This document shows, piece after piece, positions 39,997-47,789 of a DNA stretch of 64,000 nucleotides; position 1 is the first letter of the stretch, and each line of letters opens with the position of its first letter. The translations under genes and the position numbers were made by a program. Source of the stretch: Opitutia bacterium (GTDB taxonomy: Bacteria > Verrucomicrobiota > Verrucomicrobiia > Opitutales > Opitutaceae). The stretch is from assembly GCA_016187945.1 (NCBI GenBank), contig JACPIT010000005.1:1426001-1490000 (forward strand), written 5' to 3'. The notes beneath the pieces were generated by a model. It ran no database searches. It saw only the letters and a list, made by a program, of their open reading frames with translations, and was not told the DNA's origin.

Positions 39997-41178
39997 ATGT
40001 CTCCGAACCCTTTTCTCGGCGTTCTCTTCCACTGGCTCGGCGGCCTCGCGTCGGGCTCGTTCTACGTGCCCTACAAGGGCGTGAAGAAATGGTCGTGGGA
40101 AACCTACTGGCTCGTGGGCGGCGTGTTCTCGTGGATCGTCTGCCCGTGGGCGCTCGGCCTCGTGCTCACGCACGATCTGGTCGGCGTGCTGCGCCAGCAG
40201 AGCGCCGGCACGCTGGGCTGGACGTATTTCTTCGGCGCGCTGTGGGGGCTCGGCGGCCTGACGTTCGGGCTCACGATGCGCTACCTCGGCATGTCGCTGG
40301 GCATGGGCGTGGCGCTCGGGTATTGCGCGGCGTTCGGCACGCTGCTGCCGCCGATCTTCAAGAGCTTCGCGCCGACGATTCCCGTCGCGCAGACGATCGG
40401 TGAAATCGCGGCGACGACGCCCGGGCGCGTCACGCTCGCCGGCGTCGCCATCTGTCTGCTCGGCATCGGCGTCGCTGCGCTCGCGGGGCTGAACAAAGAG
40501 CGCGAGATGCCTGACGCGGAGAAGAAAAAGGCGATCGCGGAATTCGCGTTCACGAAGGGGATTCTCGTCGCGACCTTCTCCGGCGTGATGAGCGCGTGCT
40601 TCGCGTTCGCGCTCACCGCGGGCAACCCGATCGGCGAGGCCTCGCTCGCGGCGGGCACCGATCCGATTTGGACCGGACTGCCGAAACTCGTCGTCGTGCT
40701 CCTCGGCGGCTTCACGACCAACTTCATCGCCTGCGTCGCGCTGAACTGGCGCAACCGCACCGGCTATCAGTATTTCGCCGCGCAGGTCCGCCCCGAGCAC
40801 GCACAGCTCACGGTCGCCGGTGGCGAACACGGCGGCGGTCGCGCGGGCGCGGTCGGCGAAGTCGTCGCGGCGCGCGACCTGAAGGTGCCGGTGCTGTCGA
40901 ACTACCTCTTCTCCGCGCTCGCGGGCGCGACGTGGTATTTCCAATTTTTCTTCTACACAATGGGTGAAACGCAGATGGGCCGCTTCGGCTTCACGTCCTG
41001 GACGCTGCACATGGCGAGCATCATCATCTTCAGCACGCTCTGGGGCGTGTATTTCCGCGAGTGGCGCGGCAGCAGCCGACGCACGCACGCGCTCATCACC
41101 GCCGGGCTCGCTGTGCTCGTGCTCTCGACGCTCGTGATCGGCTACGGCACTTACCTCGGCTCGGGAGGCGCGCACTGA
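39997..41178 (+). CDS. rhaT: L-rhamnose:proton symporter
   Basis: A 393-residue inner-membrane transporter of the RhaT family with about ten helices. Family features include the start FLGVLFHWLGGLASGSFYVPYKGVKKWSWETYWLVGG (read in parts), GLTFGLTMRYLGMSLGMGVALGYCAAFGT, and FSGVMSACFAFALTAGNPI. It is longer than the E. coli protein (344 residues), with an extra hydrophilic loop around residues 265-290 (EHAQLTVAGGEHGGGRAG). It imports L-rhamnose released by the GH78 and GH106 enzymes encoded on either side. The GH106 gene overlaps its stop by TGATG, so the two are coupled. Confidence 0.95.
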   Translation: MSPNPFLGVLFHWLGGLASGSFYVPYKGVKKWSWETYWLVGGVFSWIVCPWALGLVLTHDLVGVLRQQSAGTLGWTYFFGALWGLGGLTFGLTMRYLGMSLGMGVALGYCAAFGTLLPPIFKSFAPTIPVAQTIGEIAATTPGRVTLAGVAICLLGIGVAALAGLNKEREMPDAEKKKAIAEFAFTKGILVATFSGVMSACFAFALTAGNPIGEASLAAGTDPIWTGLPKLVVVLLGGFTTNFIACVALNWRNRTGYQYFAAQVRPEHAQLTVAGGEHGGGRAGAVGEVVAARDLKVPVLSNYLFSALAGATWYFQFFFYTMGETQMGRFGFTSWTLHMASIIIFSTLWGVYFREWRGSSRRTHALITAGLAVLVLSTLVIGYGTYLGSGGAH

Positions 41179-44174
41179 TGAGCGGCCGTTTCCGGGTTCA
41201 ATTGCTCGCGATCGTGGCAGTGACGCTTGCGGCTCATATGTCCGCGGAACAGCCATCGCCACTCGCCGCGCTGCGTCGCGAGTTCGCCACGCCGCCCGCC
41301 GCGGCTCGTCCGGGTTGCTATTGGTGGTGGCTCGATGGGCTGGTGAACAAGGCCGCGATCACGCGCGACCTCGAAGAGTTCGCCGCGAAGGGCATCGGCG
41401 AAGTGCTGCTGGTGAATTCGGCCAATCTGCGCGCGACGCCGGGCTTCACCGGCGGCGTGAAATTCCTCTCGCCCGAGTGGCGCGAGTTGTATCGCCACGC
41501 GCTGCGGGAGGCCGACCGCCTCGGCATCGAAGTCGGCGTGAATCTCTGCGGCGGCTGGTGCATGGGCGGGCCGTGGATTCCGCCCGAGCACGCCGGCCGC
41601 TGGTTTCTCCAGTCGCGACTCACGGTCGAAGGGCCGCGGAAATTTTCCGAACCACTGCCGCTGCCGGGTCGTCGCGATGGCTACGACCACGTCTTCAATC
41701 CGCCCGGCTTCAAGGACTACATCGACCTGCCGCTCGAGAAACTCGATTACCGCGACACCGCGATCGTGGCGTTCCCCGCCCCCGCCGACGAAAAGGCCGC
41801 GAAGCTCAGCGGCCCGCGCGCCAAGCTGCTTCCTGCGAAAACCAATCGCCGCGACGCGACGAACTTCCCGCGCGCGCGCGACGTGATGGGCCCGACGCTC
41901 GAGCCGTGGCTCGACGCGCCGACCGATCGGCCGATTGCGCCGGAGAAAATCATCGATCTCACCGCGAAGCTCACGCGCGACGGCCGCCTCGAGTGGGATG
42001 TGCCGCCGGGCCGCTGGACGACCGTGCGCACCGGCCACCGCATGACCGGCTCGCGCGTGATGATCCCGCCGCCGGAGACCGACGGCCTCTCGATCGGCTG
42101 GCTGTCGTCCGAAGGCGTCGAGTTGCAGTTCAAACACCTCGGCGAACTGCTCCTCGCCGACGCCGCCGCGGCCGGCGTGAAGCTGAAATATTTTTGCGAC
42201 GACAGCTTCGAGGACGGTTTTCCGAATTGGACCGCGCAGATCGTCGAGCGCTTCCAGCACTACCGCGGCTACGACCCGACGCCGTATCTGCCGGTGCTCG
42301 CGGGCTACATCGTCGGCAGCGCGGAGCAGTCCGACCGCTTTCTCCACGACTATCGCAAGACCGTCGCCGACTGCATGGCCGACGGGCACTACCGGCGCTT
42401 CGCCGAGCTGTGCCACGAGCGCGGCCTGCTCGTGCAAAACGAAGCCGCCGGCCCGAGCCGCTCCGGCACGATGTGCATGGACGGCCTGAAAAATCTCGGC
42501 CGCAGCGACCTGCCACAGGGCGAATTCTGGCTCGGGCTCCGCCACGACGAGGAAGGCGGCCTCGATCCGAAACTCGGCTACGGCGTGACACGACTCGAGG
42601 ACGGACAGAACAAGGTGACGAAAATGGTCGCGTCCGCGGCGCACATCTACGGCCGCCCGCTCGCGTCGGCGGAGTCGTTCACGAGCAACCGCCACTGGCT
42701 CGATTCGCCCGCGACGCTGAAGTCGCCCGCGGACCGCGCGCTGTGCGAGGGCATCAACCGCTTCATGATCCATTGCTCGACGCTCGCGCGCGACGAGGAC
42801 GGCAAACCCGGCTACGAGTATTACGCCGGCACGCACTTCAACCCGAACGTCACGTGGTGGCCGCAAGTCGGACCGTTCCTCACTTACCTCGCGCGTTGCC
42901 AGCACCTGCTGCGGCAAGGTCTCTTCGTGGCCGACGTGCTTTACTACACCGGCGACGGCGCGCCGAACGTGGCCGTGCCGAAGCACGTCGATCCGTCGCT
43001 CGGCCGCGGCTTCGACTACGACGTGTGCAACGCCGAGGTGCTGCTCGAGTGCGTCTCCGTGCGCGACGGCCGCCTCGTGCTGCCCGACGGGATGAGTTAC
43101 CGCCTGCTCGTGTTGCCGAACGACGTGCGGATGCCGGTCGAGATCGCCCGAAAAATCCGCGACCTCGTCGCCGCCGGCGCGACGGTCGTCGGCCCGCGCC
43201 CCGAACGCGATCCGGGCCTGCGCAATTTTCCGGAGTGCGACCGCGAGGTGCGCCGCCCCGCCGCGGAGGTGTGGGGCGATTGCGACGGCCGCGCCGTGAA
43301 ACAGCACGCGTTCGGTCGCGGCCGCGTGTTCTGGGGCGAAACGCTCCGCGACATTCTGCACGCGGACGGCGTTGGACCGGACTTCGAGCACGCGCCCGTC
43401 GAGGGCGTGACGCTCGACTTCATCCATCGGCGCACCGCGGACGCGGAAATTTATTTCGTGGCGAATCTCCACCCGCGCGCCGTCGCGCTCGACTGCGCGT
43501 TTCGCGTCAGCGGCGCCGCGCCGGAAATTTGGGACGCGGTCACCGGCGAGACGCGCGCGGCGGCGAGTTTTCGCTCGACCGGGACGCGGACCATCGTGCC
43601 GCTGGAGTTCGCGCCGCATCAGTCGTTCTTCGTCGTGTTTCCGCGCGGCGCGGACCGTAGCGCCGGTCTCCGACCGGCGTCACGCCCGTCACAGACGGGC
43701 GCTGCTGAACTCGCCGGCCCGTGGACCGTGCGCTTCGACCCGCGCTGGGGCGGGCCGGCGGAGACGACGTTCGCCACGCTCGAGGATTGGACGGCGCGGC
43801 CGGAGTTCGGCATCCGTCACTACTCGGGCACGGCGACCTACGTGAAGCGCTTCGAGCGGCCGGCGGACGCGACTGGCCGGCTGTTCCTCGACCTCGGGTC
43901 GGTGAAAAACATCGCGCGCGTCCGTCTCAACGGTCGCGATCTCGGCATCGTGTGGACGGCACCGTGGCGCATCGAAATCACCGACGCGTTGCAGCCGGCG
44001 GGCAACGAGCTCGAGATCGACGTGACGAATCTCTGGCCGAATCGCCTGATTGGCGACGCGACACTGCCGCCAGAGCAACGACTGACGCGCACGAACATCG
44101 CGCTCGATCCGCAGGCCAAGCTGCTGCCGTCCGGCCTGCTCGGGCCGGTGCGGATTCTTCGTTCTTCTCCATGA
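41178..44174 (+). CDS. GH106-family alpha-L-rhamnosidase with an in-frame REPIN insertion
   Basis: A 998-residue exported protein (signal peptide about residues 1-23). The opening PGCYWWWLDGLVNKAAITRDLEEFAAKGIGEVLLVN (read in parts) and NLCGGWCMGGPWIPPEHAG are hallmarks of GH106, a family of alpha-L-rhamnosidases acting on pectin. Glu-rich DDSFEDGFPNW and NEAAGPSRSGTMCMDG fall in the barrel. The C-terminal jelly-roll runs from LAGPWTVRFDPRW to the end. Between barrel and jelly-roll, residues about 827-843 (RSAGLRPASRPSQTGA) are encoded by a 50-bp REPIN that keeps the frame. The gene overlaps rhaT and the isomerase gene by TGATG and ATGA. Confidence 0.9.
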   Translation: MSGRFRVQLLAIVAVTLAAHMSAEQPSPLAALRREFATPPAAARPGCYWWWLDGLVNKAAITRDLEEFAAKGIGEVLLVNSANLRATPGFTGGVKFLSPEWRELYRHALREADRLGIEVGVNLCGGWCMGGPWIPPEHAGRWFLQSRLTVEGPRKFSEPLPLPGRRDGYDHVFNPPGFKDYIDLPLEKLDYRDTAIVAFPAPADEKAAKLSGPRAKLLPAKTNRRDATNFPRARDVMGPTLEPWLDAPTDRPIAPEKIIDLTAKLTRDGRLEWDVPPGRWTTVRTGHRMTGSRVMIPPPETDGLSIGWLSSEGVELQFKHLGELLLADAAAAGVKLKYFCDDSFEDGFPNWTAQIVERFQHYRGYDPTPYLPVLAGYIVGSAEQSDRFLHDYRKTVADCMADGHYRRFAELCHERGLLVQNEAAGPSRSGTMCMDGLKNLGRSDLPQGEFWLGLRHDEEGGLDPKLGYGVTRLEDGQNKVTKMVASAAHIYGRPLASAESFTSNRHWLDSPATLKSPADRALCEGINRFMIHCSTLARDEDGKPGYEYYAGTHFNPNVTWWPQVGPFLTYLARCQHLLRQGLFVADVLYYTGDGAPNVAVPKHVDPSLGRGFDYDVCNAEVLLECVSVRDGRLVLPDGMSYRLLVLPNDVRMPVEIARKIRDLVAAGATVVGPRPERDPGLRNFPECDREVRRPAAEVWGDCDGRAVKQHAFGRGRVFWGETLRDILHADGVGPDFEHAPVEGVTLDFIHRRTADAEIYFVANLHPRAVALDCAFRVSGAAPEIWDAVTGETRAAASFRSTGTRTIVPLEFAPHQSFFVVFPRGADRSAGLRPASRPSQTGAAELAGPWTVRFDPRWGGPAETTFATLEDWTARPEFGIRHYSGTATYVKRFERPADATGRLFLDLGSVKNIARVRLNGRDLGIVWTAPWRIEITDALQPAGNELEIDVTNLWPNRLIGDATLPPEQRLTRTNIALDPQAKLLPSGLLGPVRILRSSP
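43657..43706. repeat. REPIN inside the GH106 coding sequence
   Basis: Left element: GTAG, CGCCGGTC-TCC-GACCGGCG. Right element on the minus strand: GCAG, CGCCCGTC-TGT-GACGGGCG. The stems differ at one inner base pair changed on both sides, as in the REPIN at 35566. The 50-bp unit contributes about 17 codons without a stop and lies in a domain linker. Confidence 0.75.
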
Positions 44175-45601
44175 ATCCCTCTCCGCTTCGCATCGGACTT
44201 TTCGGCATCGGCCTCGACGCCTACTGGCCGCAGTTCGCCGGTTTGAAGGAACGTCTCGAAGGTTACGTCGCCCAGGTCGCCGCGCGCCTCGCCCGGCCCG
44301 GCGTCGAGGTCGTCAACGTCGGCCTGGTCGACAATCCCGATCGCGCGCACGCCGCGGGTCGCGAGCTGCGACGCGCGGACGTCGACGTGATTTTCCTGCA
44401 CGTGACGACCTACGCGCTCTCGTCGACCGTGCTGCCGGTCGTGCTGCGCGCCAGGGTGCCGGTGATCGTCCTGAACCTCACGCCGTCGGCGGCGATAGAT
44501 TACGCGGCGTTCAACGCGCTCGGCGACCGCACGCGCATGACCGGCGAGTGGCTGGCGTATTGCGCAGCGTGCCCGGTGCCGGAGATCGCCAACGTCTTCC
44601 AGCGCGCGAGCGTGCGATTTCATCAAGTCACCGGCGTGCTCGATGAAGATCCGGCATGCTGGCGCGAGATCGACGCATGGGTCGAGGCCGCGCGCGTGGC
44701 CGCGGCGATGCAAGGCAACCGCCTCGGGCTGATGGGGCATTACTACAGCGGCATGCTCGACATCCAGTCGGACGTGACGCTCCAGTGCGCGACGTTCGGC
44801 ACGCACGTCGAGCATCTCGAAGTCGACGAGCTGTCGGCGCTGCGGCGCGACGTTTTGGCGGCCGACGTGCAGGCGCGCATGAGCGAGTTTCGAGAAAAAT
44901 TCGACGTGCAGGGCGACTGCGGCGCGGACGATTTGCTCGAAGCGGCGCGCACGTCGGTGGCGCTCGATCGCCTTGTGGCGCAGCATCGGCTCGGCTCGCT
45001 CGCTTACTACTACAAGGGCACCGGCGTCGCCGAAAACGAGACGACGGTCGCGTCGATCATCCTCGGTTGCTCGCTGCTCACGGCGCGCGGCGTGCCGGTC
45101 GCGGGCGAATACGAGGTGAAGAACGTTCAGGCGATGAAGATCATGGACCTGTTCGGCGCCGGCGGGTCGTTCACCGAATACTACGCGATGGATTTCAAGG
45201 ACGACGTCGTGCTGATGGGCCACGACGGTCCGGGGCACATCGCGATCGCCGAGGGCCGGACAAAAGTGCGACCGCTGAAGGTTTATCACGGCAAGGTCGG
45301 CCGCGGCGTCTCGGTCGAGATGGCGGTGAAACACGGCCCCGTCACGTTGCTTTCCGTGATCGAGCAGCCGGGCGGCAAACTTGCGCTCCTTTGCGCGGAG
45401 GCCGACTCGGTGCCCGGTCCGATTCTCGAAATCGGCAACACGAACAGCCGCTATCGTTTCGCGTGCGGCGCGCGGGAATTCGTCAATCGCTGGAACAGCC
45501 ACGGCCCCGCGCACCATTGCGCCGTCGGCGTCGGGCATATTTCGGCCAAAATCGAAAAACTCGGCGCGCTGCTCGGCTTGGAGACGATCCGCGTGACGTG
45601 A
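44171..45601 (+). CDS. L-arabinose/L-fucose isomerase-like protein
   Basis: A 476-residue protein of the AraA/FucI isomerase fold, which interconverts aldoses and ketoses using a divalent metal. The start LRIGLFGIGLDAYWPQFAGL and VDVIFLHVTTYALSS form the N-terminal domain. Candidate metal ligands and catalytic residues are Glu in GTGVAENETT, Glu in AGEYEVKN, His in GHDGPGHIA and His in NSHGPAHHCAVG. It overlaps the GH106 gene by ATGA at the end of a rhamnose-release and uptake cluster, so L-rhamnose or another deoxy or pentose sugar from the same polymer is a likely substrate. No RhaA, kinase or aldolase gene lies beside it. The exact sugar is unknown. Confidence 0.8.
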   Translation: MNPSPLRIGLFGIGLDAYWPQFAGLKERLEGYVAQVAARLARPGVEVVNVGLVDNPDRAHAAGRELRRADVDVIFLHVTTYALSSTVLPVVLRARVPVIVLNLTPSAAIDYAAFNALGDRTRMTGEWLAYCAACPVPEIANVFQRASVRFHQVTGVLDEDPACWREIDAWVEAARVAAAMQGNRLGLMGHYYSGMLDIQSDVTLQCATFGTHVEHLEVDELSALRRDVLAADVQARMSEFREKFDVQGDCGADDLLEAARTSVALDRLVAQHRLGSLAYYYKGTGVAENETTVASIILGCSLLTARGVPVAGEYEVKNVQAMKIMDLFGAGGSFTEYYAMDFKDDVVLMGHDGPGHIAIAEGRTKVRPLKVYHGKVGRGVSVEMAVKHGPVTLLSVIEQPGGKLALLCAEADSVPGPILEIGNTNSRYRFACGAREFVNRWNSHGPAHHCAVGVGHISAKIEKLGALLGLETIRVT

Positions 45602-45629
45602 TCCGCGTCGTCGCGAGGTGCGTTCCGCC

Positions 45630-45698
45630 GCCGGCGAGCACGATGTCGATGAAGACGATGCTCAGAAACGCGACGAGCGAGGCGGGAGCGGTGTGCAT
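45630..45698 (-). pseudogene. TerC/YjbE-family membrane protein remnant
   Basis: The ATG overlaps the CoA-transferase stop by TGATG, and the first 23 residues, MHTAPASLVAFLSIVFIDIV plus LAG, match the opening of YjbE-type TerC proteins, in which LAG is followed by DNAVVIALA. Here the match stops exactly at that point (near 45630) and the frame runs on into the reverse of the isomerase gene. The rest of the gene, about 200 codons, is gone. The break lies within 30 nt of the convergent isomerase stop, marking a deletion or rearrangement junction. The resemblance is short, so some doubt remains. Confidence 0.5.
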
Positions 45699-46930
45699 CA
45701 GGAATCGCCGGCCTCGACCACGATGCCATCGCGCTGGAGTTGCGCGTAGCGCGCGGCGTCGCAGCCGATCTCGCCAAGCAGTTCGCGGTTGTGCTCGCCG
45801 AGCCGCGGAGCGGGCGTGCGGATGCTGCCGGGTGTGCCGAGGAGCCGCGGCACGACGTGGTGCATCGGCAACCGATCCATCTCCGCGTCCGGGTAGTCGG
45901 CGACAATCTCGCGCTCGACGAAATGCGGGTCGTCGAGGATTTGCCGCACGTCGTAGATCGGACCGACGGTCACCTCGGCGCGTTCGAAGAACGCGACGTT
46001 CTCCGCCTGCGTGCGCTGCGCGATGAACGCGCCGACGATCGCGTCGAGCTCCGGTGCGTGGGCGACGCGGGCGGCGTTGGTGCGGAAACGCGGGTCGTCG
46101 ATCAACTCGGCGCGACCGATCGCGCGCAGGAGTCGCTCCGCCATCGCCTGCGTCGAGCCGGAGAGCGCGACGTAGGCGCCGTCGGCACACCGGTAGCAAT
46201 TACGCGGTGCGGAATTCGTCGAGCGGCTGCCGGTGCGCGGCTTCACTTGCCCGGTGAGACGGAAATTGGCGGCCTGCGGACTCAGGATCGCGAACAGCGG
46301 GTCGAGCAGCGGCAGGTCGATCACCTGGCCGCGGCCGCCGTTTTGTTCGACGTGCCGCAGTGCGATCATCACGGCCGAGGCGCCGTAGAGGCCAGCGACG
46401 CCGTCGGCGAGATACATCGGGGGCAACACTGGCTCGCGATCGGCAAAACCGTTGAACGAGGCGAAGCCCGACATGCCCTCGACGATCGTGCCGAAGCCGG
46501 GGCGCTGGCTGTAAGGGCCGTCCTGGCCCCAGCCGGAGATGCGGACGATCACGAGCCGCGGGTTCAGCCGCAGCAATTCGTCGGGCGCGAGTCCCATCTT
46601 TTCCAGCACGCCGGGGCGGAAGCTCTCGATGAGCAGCGTGGCGCTCGGCACGAGCTGGCGGACAATCTCCGCGGCCTCCGGGCGGCGCAAGTCGAGCGCG
46701 AGGCTCTTCTTGTTTCGCGCATAGATTTTCCAGTGCGTCGAGACTCCCTGCGTCTGCCAGGCGCGCAACGTGTCGCCCTCGGGCGGCTCGACCTTGATGA
46801 CCTCCGCGCCGAAATCGCCGAGGATCTGGGTGAGCACGTTGCCGGCGAAAAGGCGCGAGAGGTCGAGGACGCGCACGCCGTTCAAGGGACCGGGCGCCGC
46901 CGGCGTGTAGTCGCGTGGGTGGAGCGGCAT
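45698..46930 (-). CDS. Class III CoA-transferase (CaiB/BaiF family)
   Basis: A 410-residue enzyme that moves CoA between carboxylic acids. Family blocks are GVRVLDLSRLFAGNVLTQILGDFGAEVIKVEPPEGDT (read in parts), NKKSLALDLRRPE, IESFRPGVLEKMGL and the catalytic Asp in PPMYLADGVAGLYGA (about residue 175). The C-terminal domain has VGPIYDVRQILDDPHF and HHVVPRLLGTPGSIRTPAPRLGEHN. It lies 3 nt after the CitE-like gene and shares an operon with it under a LacI-type operator. Together they could activate an acid to its CoA ester and cleave it. The substrate is unknown. Confidence 0.93.
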   Translation of the reverse strand: MPLHPRDYTPAAPGPLNGVRVLDLSRLFAGNVLTQILGDFGAEVIKVEPPEGDTLRAWQTQGVSTHWKIYARNKKSLALDLRRPEAAEIVRQLVPSATLLIESFRPGVLEKMGLAPDELLRLNPRLVIVRISGWGQDGPYSQRPGFGTIVEGMSGFASFNGFADREPVLPPMYLADGVAGLYGASAVMIALRHVEQNGGRGQVIDLPLLDPLFAILSPQAANFRLTGQVKPRTGSRSTNSAPRNCYRCADGAYVALSGSTQAMAERLLRAIGRAELIDDPRFRTNAARVAHAPELDAIVGAFIAQRTQAENVAFFERAEVTVGPIYDVRQILDDPHFVEREIVADYPDAEMDRLPMHHVVPRLLGTPGSIRTPAPRLGEHNRELLGEIGCDAARYAQLQRDGIVVEAGDS

Positions 46931-46933
46931 GGC

Positions 46934-47785
46934 TTAGCGAGTGGCGGCGTTCGCGGCGGCGGCGAGGACCGCGTGCGCGCGACGGATGAACGGCGCGTCG
47001 ATCATCCGGCCATCGAGGGTGAAGGCGCCGGCGTGGACCTTCGCGGCTTCGACGACGCGGCGCGCGAAATCGATCTCCGCGGCGCTGGGCTGGAAAACCT
47101 CGTTGGCGATCGCGATCTGGCTGGGGTGAACGCAGGACTTGCCCAGAAAACCGAGATGCTTCGCGCCGGTCGCCTCGGCGCGGAAACCGTCGGCGTCCTT
47201 GATCGCGCCGTAGGCGGCGTCGTAGGCCCAGATGCCGGCCTCGCCGGCTGCGAGTCGCACGGCGAGTTGGAGCTGCTGGATGACGGCGGCGTTCGTGCGA
47301 TCGATGCCGAGCGGTTCGAGCAGGTCGGCGAAGGCGAGTTGGAGGCCCACGACGCGTGAGTCAGCCGCAGCGATCTCGGCCGCGCAACGCAGCGCGCGCG
47401 GCGTCTCGATGTTCGCCAGGATGGCGATGCGGCGATCGAGGCCGCGCGCCTGTTCGAGTTGCGCGAGCGCCGCGCTCGCAACGCGGATGTCGGCGGCCGA
47501 ATCGACTTTCGGCAGGTTCACGTAATCGAGACGCGCGTGCACGATCGCGGCGAGATCGGCGGCGAAGTGCGGCGTCGTGATCGCGTTCACGCGCGCGATC
47601 ATGATTTTCGTCGTGGCCGCAAACTCGGGCGAGGCGAGTGCTGCGGCGAGATTTCCTCTCGCCGCGTCCTTGTGTTCCTCGGCGACGGCGTCCTCGAGGT
47701 CGAACGAAAGGCTGTCAGCGGCGCTGGCGAGCGCCTTCGGGAAAAGCTCGGGACGCGAGGCGGGGACGAACAGCTTGCTGCGCAT
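46934..47785 (-). CDS. CitE-like CoA-ester lyase (HpcH/HpaI superfamily)
   Basis: A 283-residue TIM-barrel enzyme of the CitE branch. Key motifs are MRSKLFVPASRPELFPKALA, SLSFDLEDAVAEEHKDAAR (Mg-binding Glu/Asp), YVNLPKVDSAADI, ANIETPRALRCAAEI and LGKSCVHPSQI. Relatives cleave citryl-CoA, citramalyl-CoA, malyl-CoA or beta-methylmalyl-CoA by retro-Claisen or retro-aldol chemistry. No CitF or CitD partner is present, so this is a stand-alone lyase. It starts 5 nt from the end of the upstream barrel protein gene and 3 nt before the CoA-transferase, indicating a single transcript. Confidence 0.92.
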   Translation of the reverse strand: MRSKLFVPASRPELFPKALASAADSLSFDLEDAVAEEHKDAARGNLAAALASPEFAATTKIMIARVNAITTPHFAADLAAIVHARLDYVNLPKVDSAADIRVASAALAQLEQARGLDRRIAILANIETPRALRCAAEIAAADSRVVGLQLAFADLLEPLGIDRTNAAVIQQLQLAVRLAAGEAGIWAYDAAYGAIKDADGFRAEATGAKHLGFLGKSCVHPSQIAIANEVFQPSAAEIDFARRVVEAAKVHAGAFTLDGRMIDAPFIRRAHAVLAAAANAATR

Positions 47786-47789
47786 GGGA

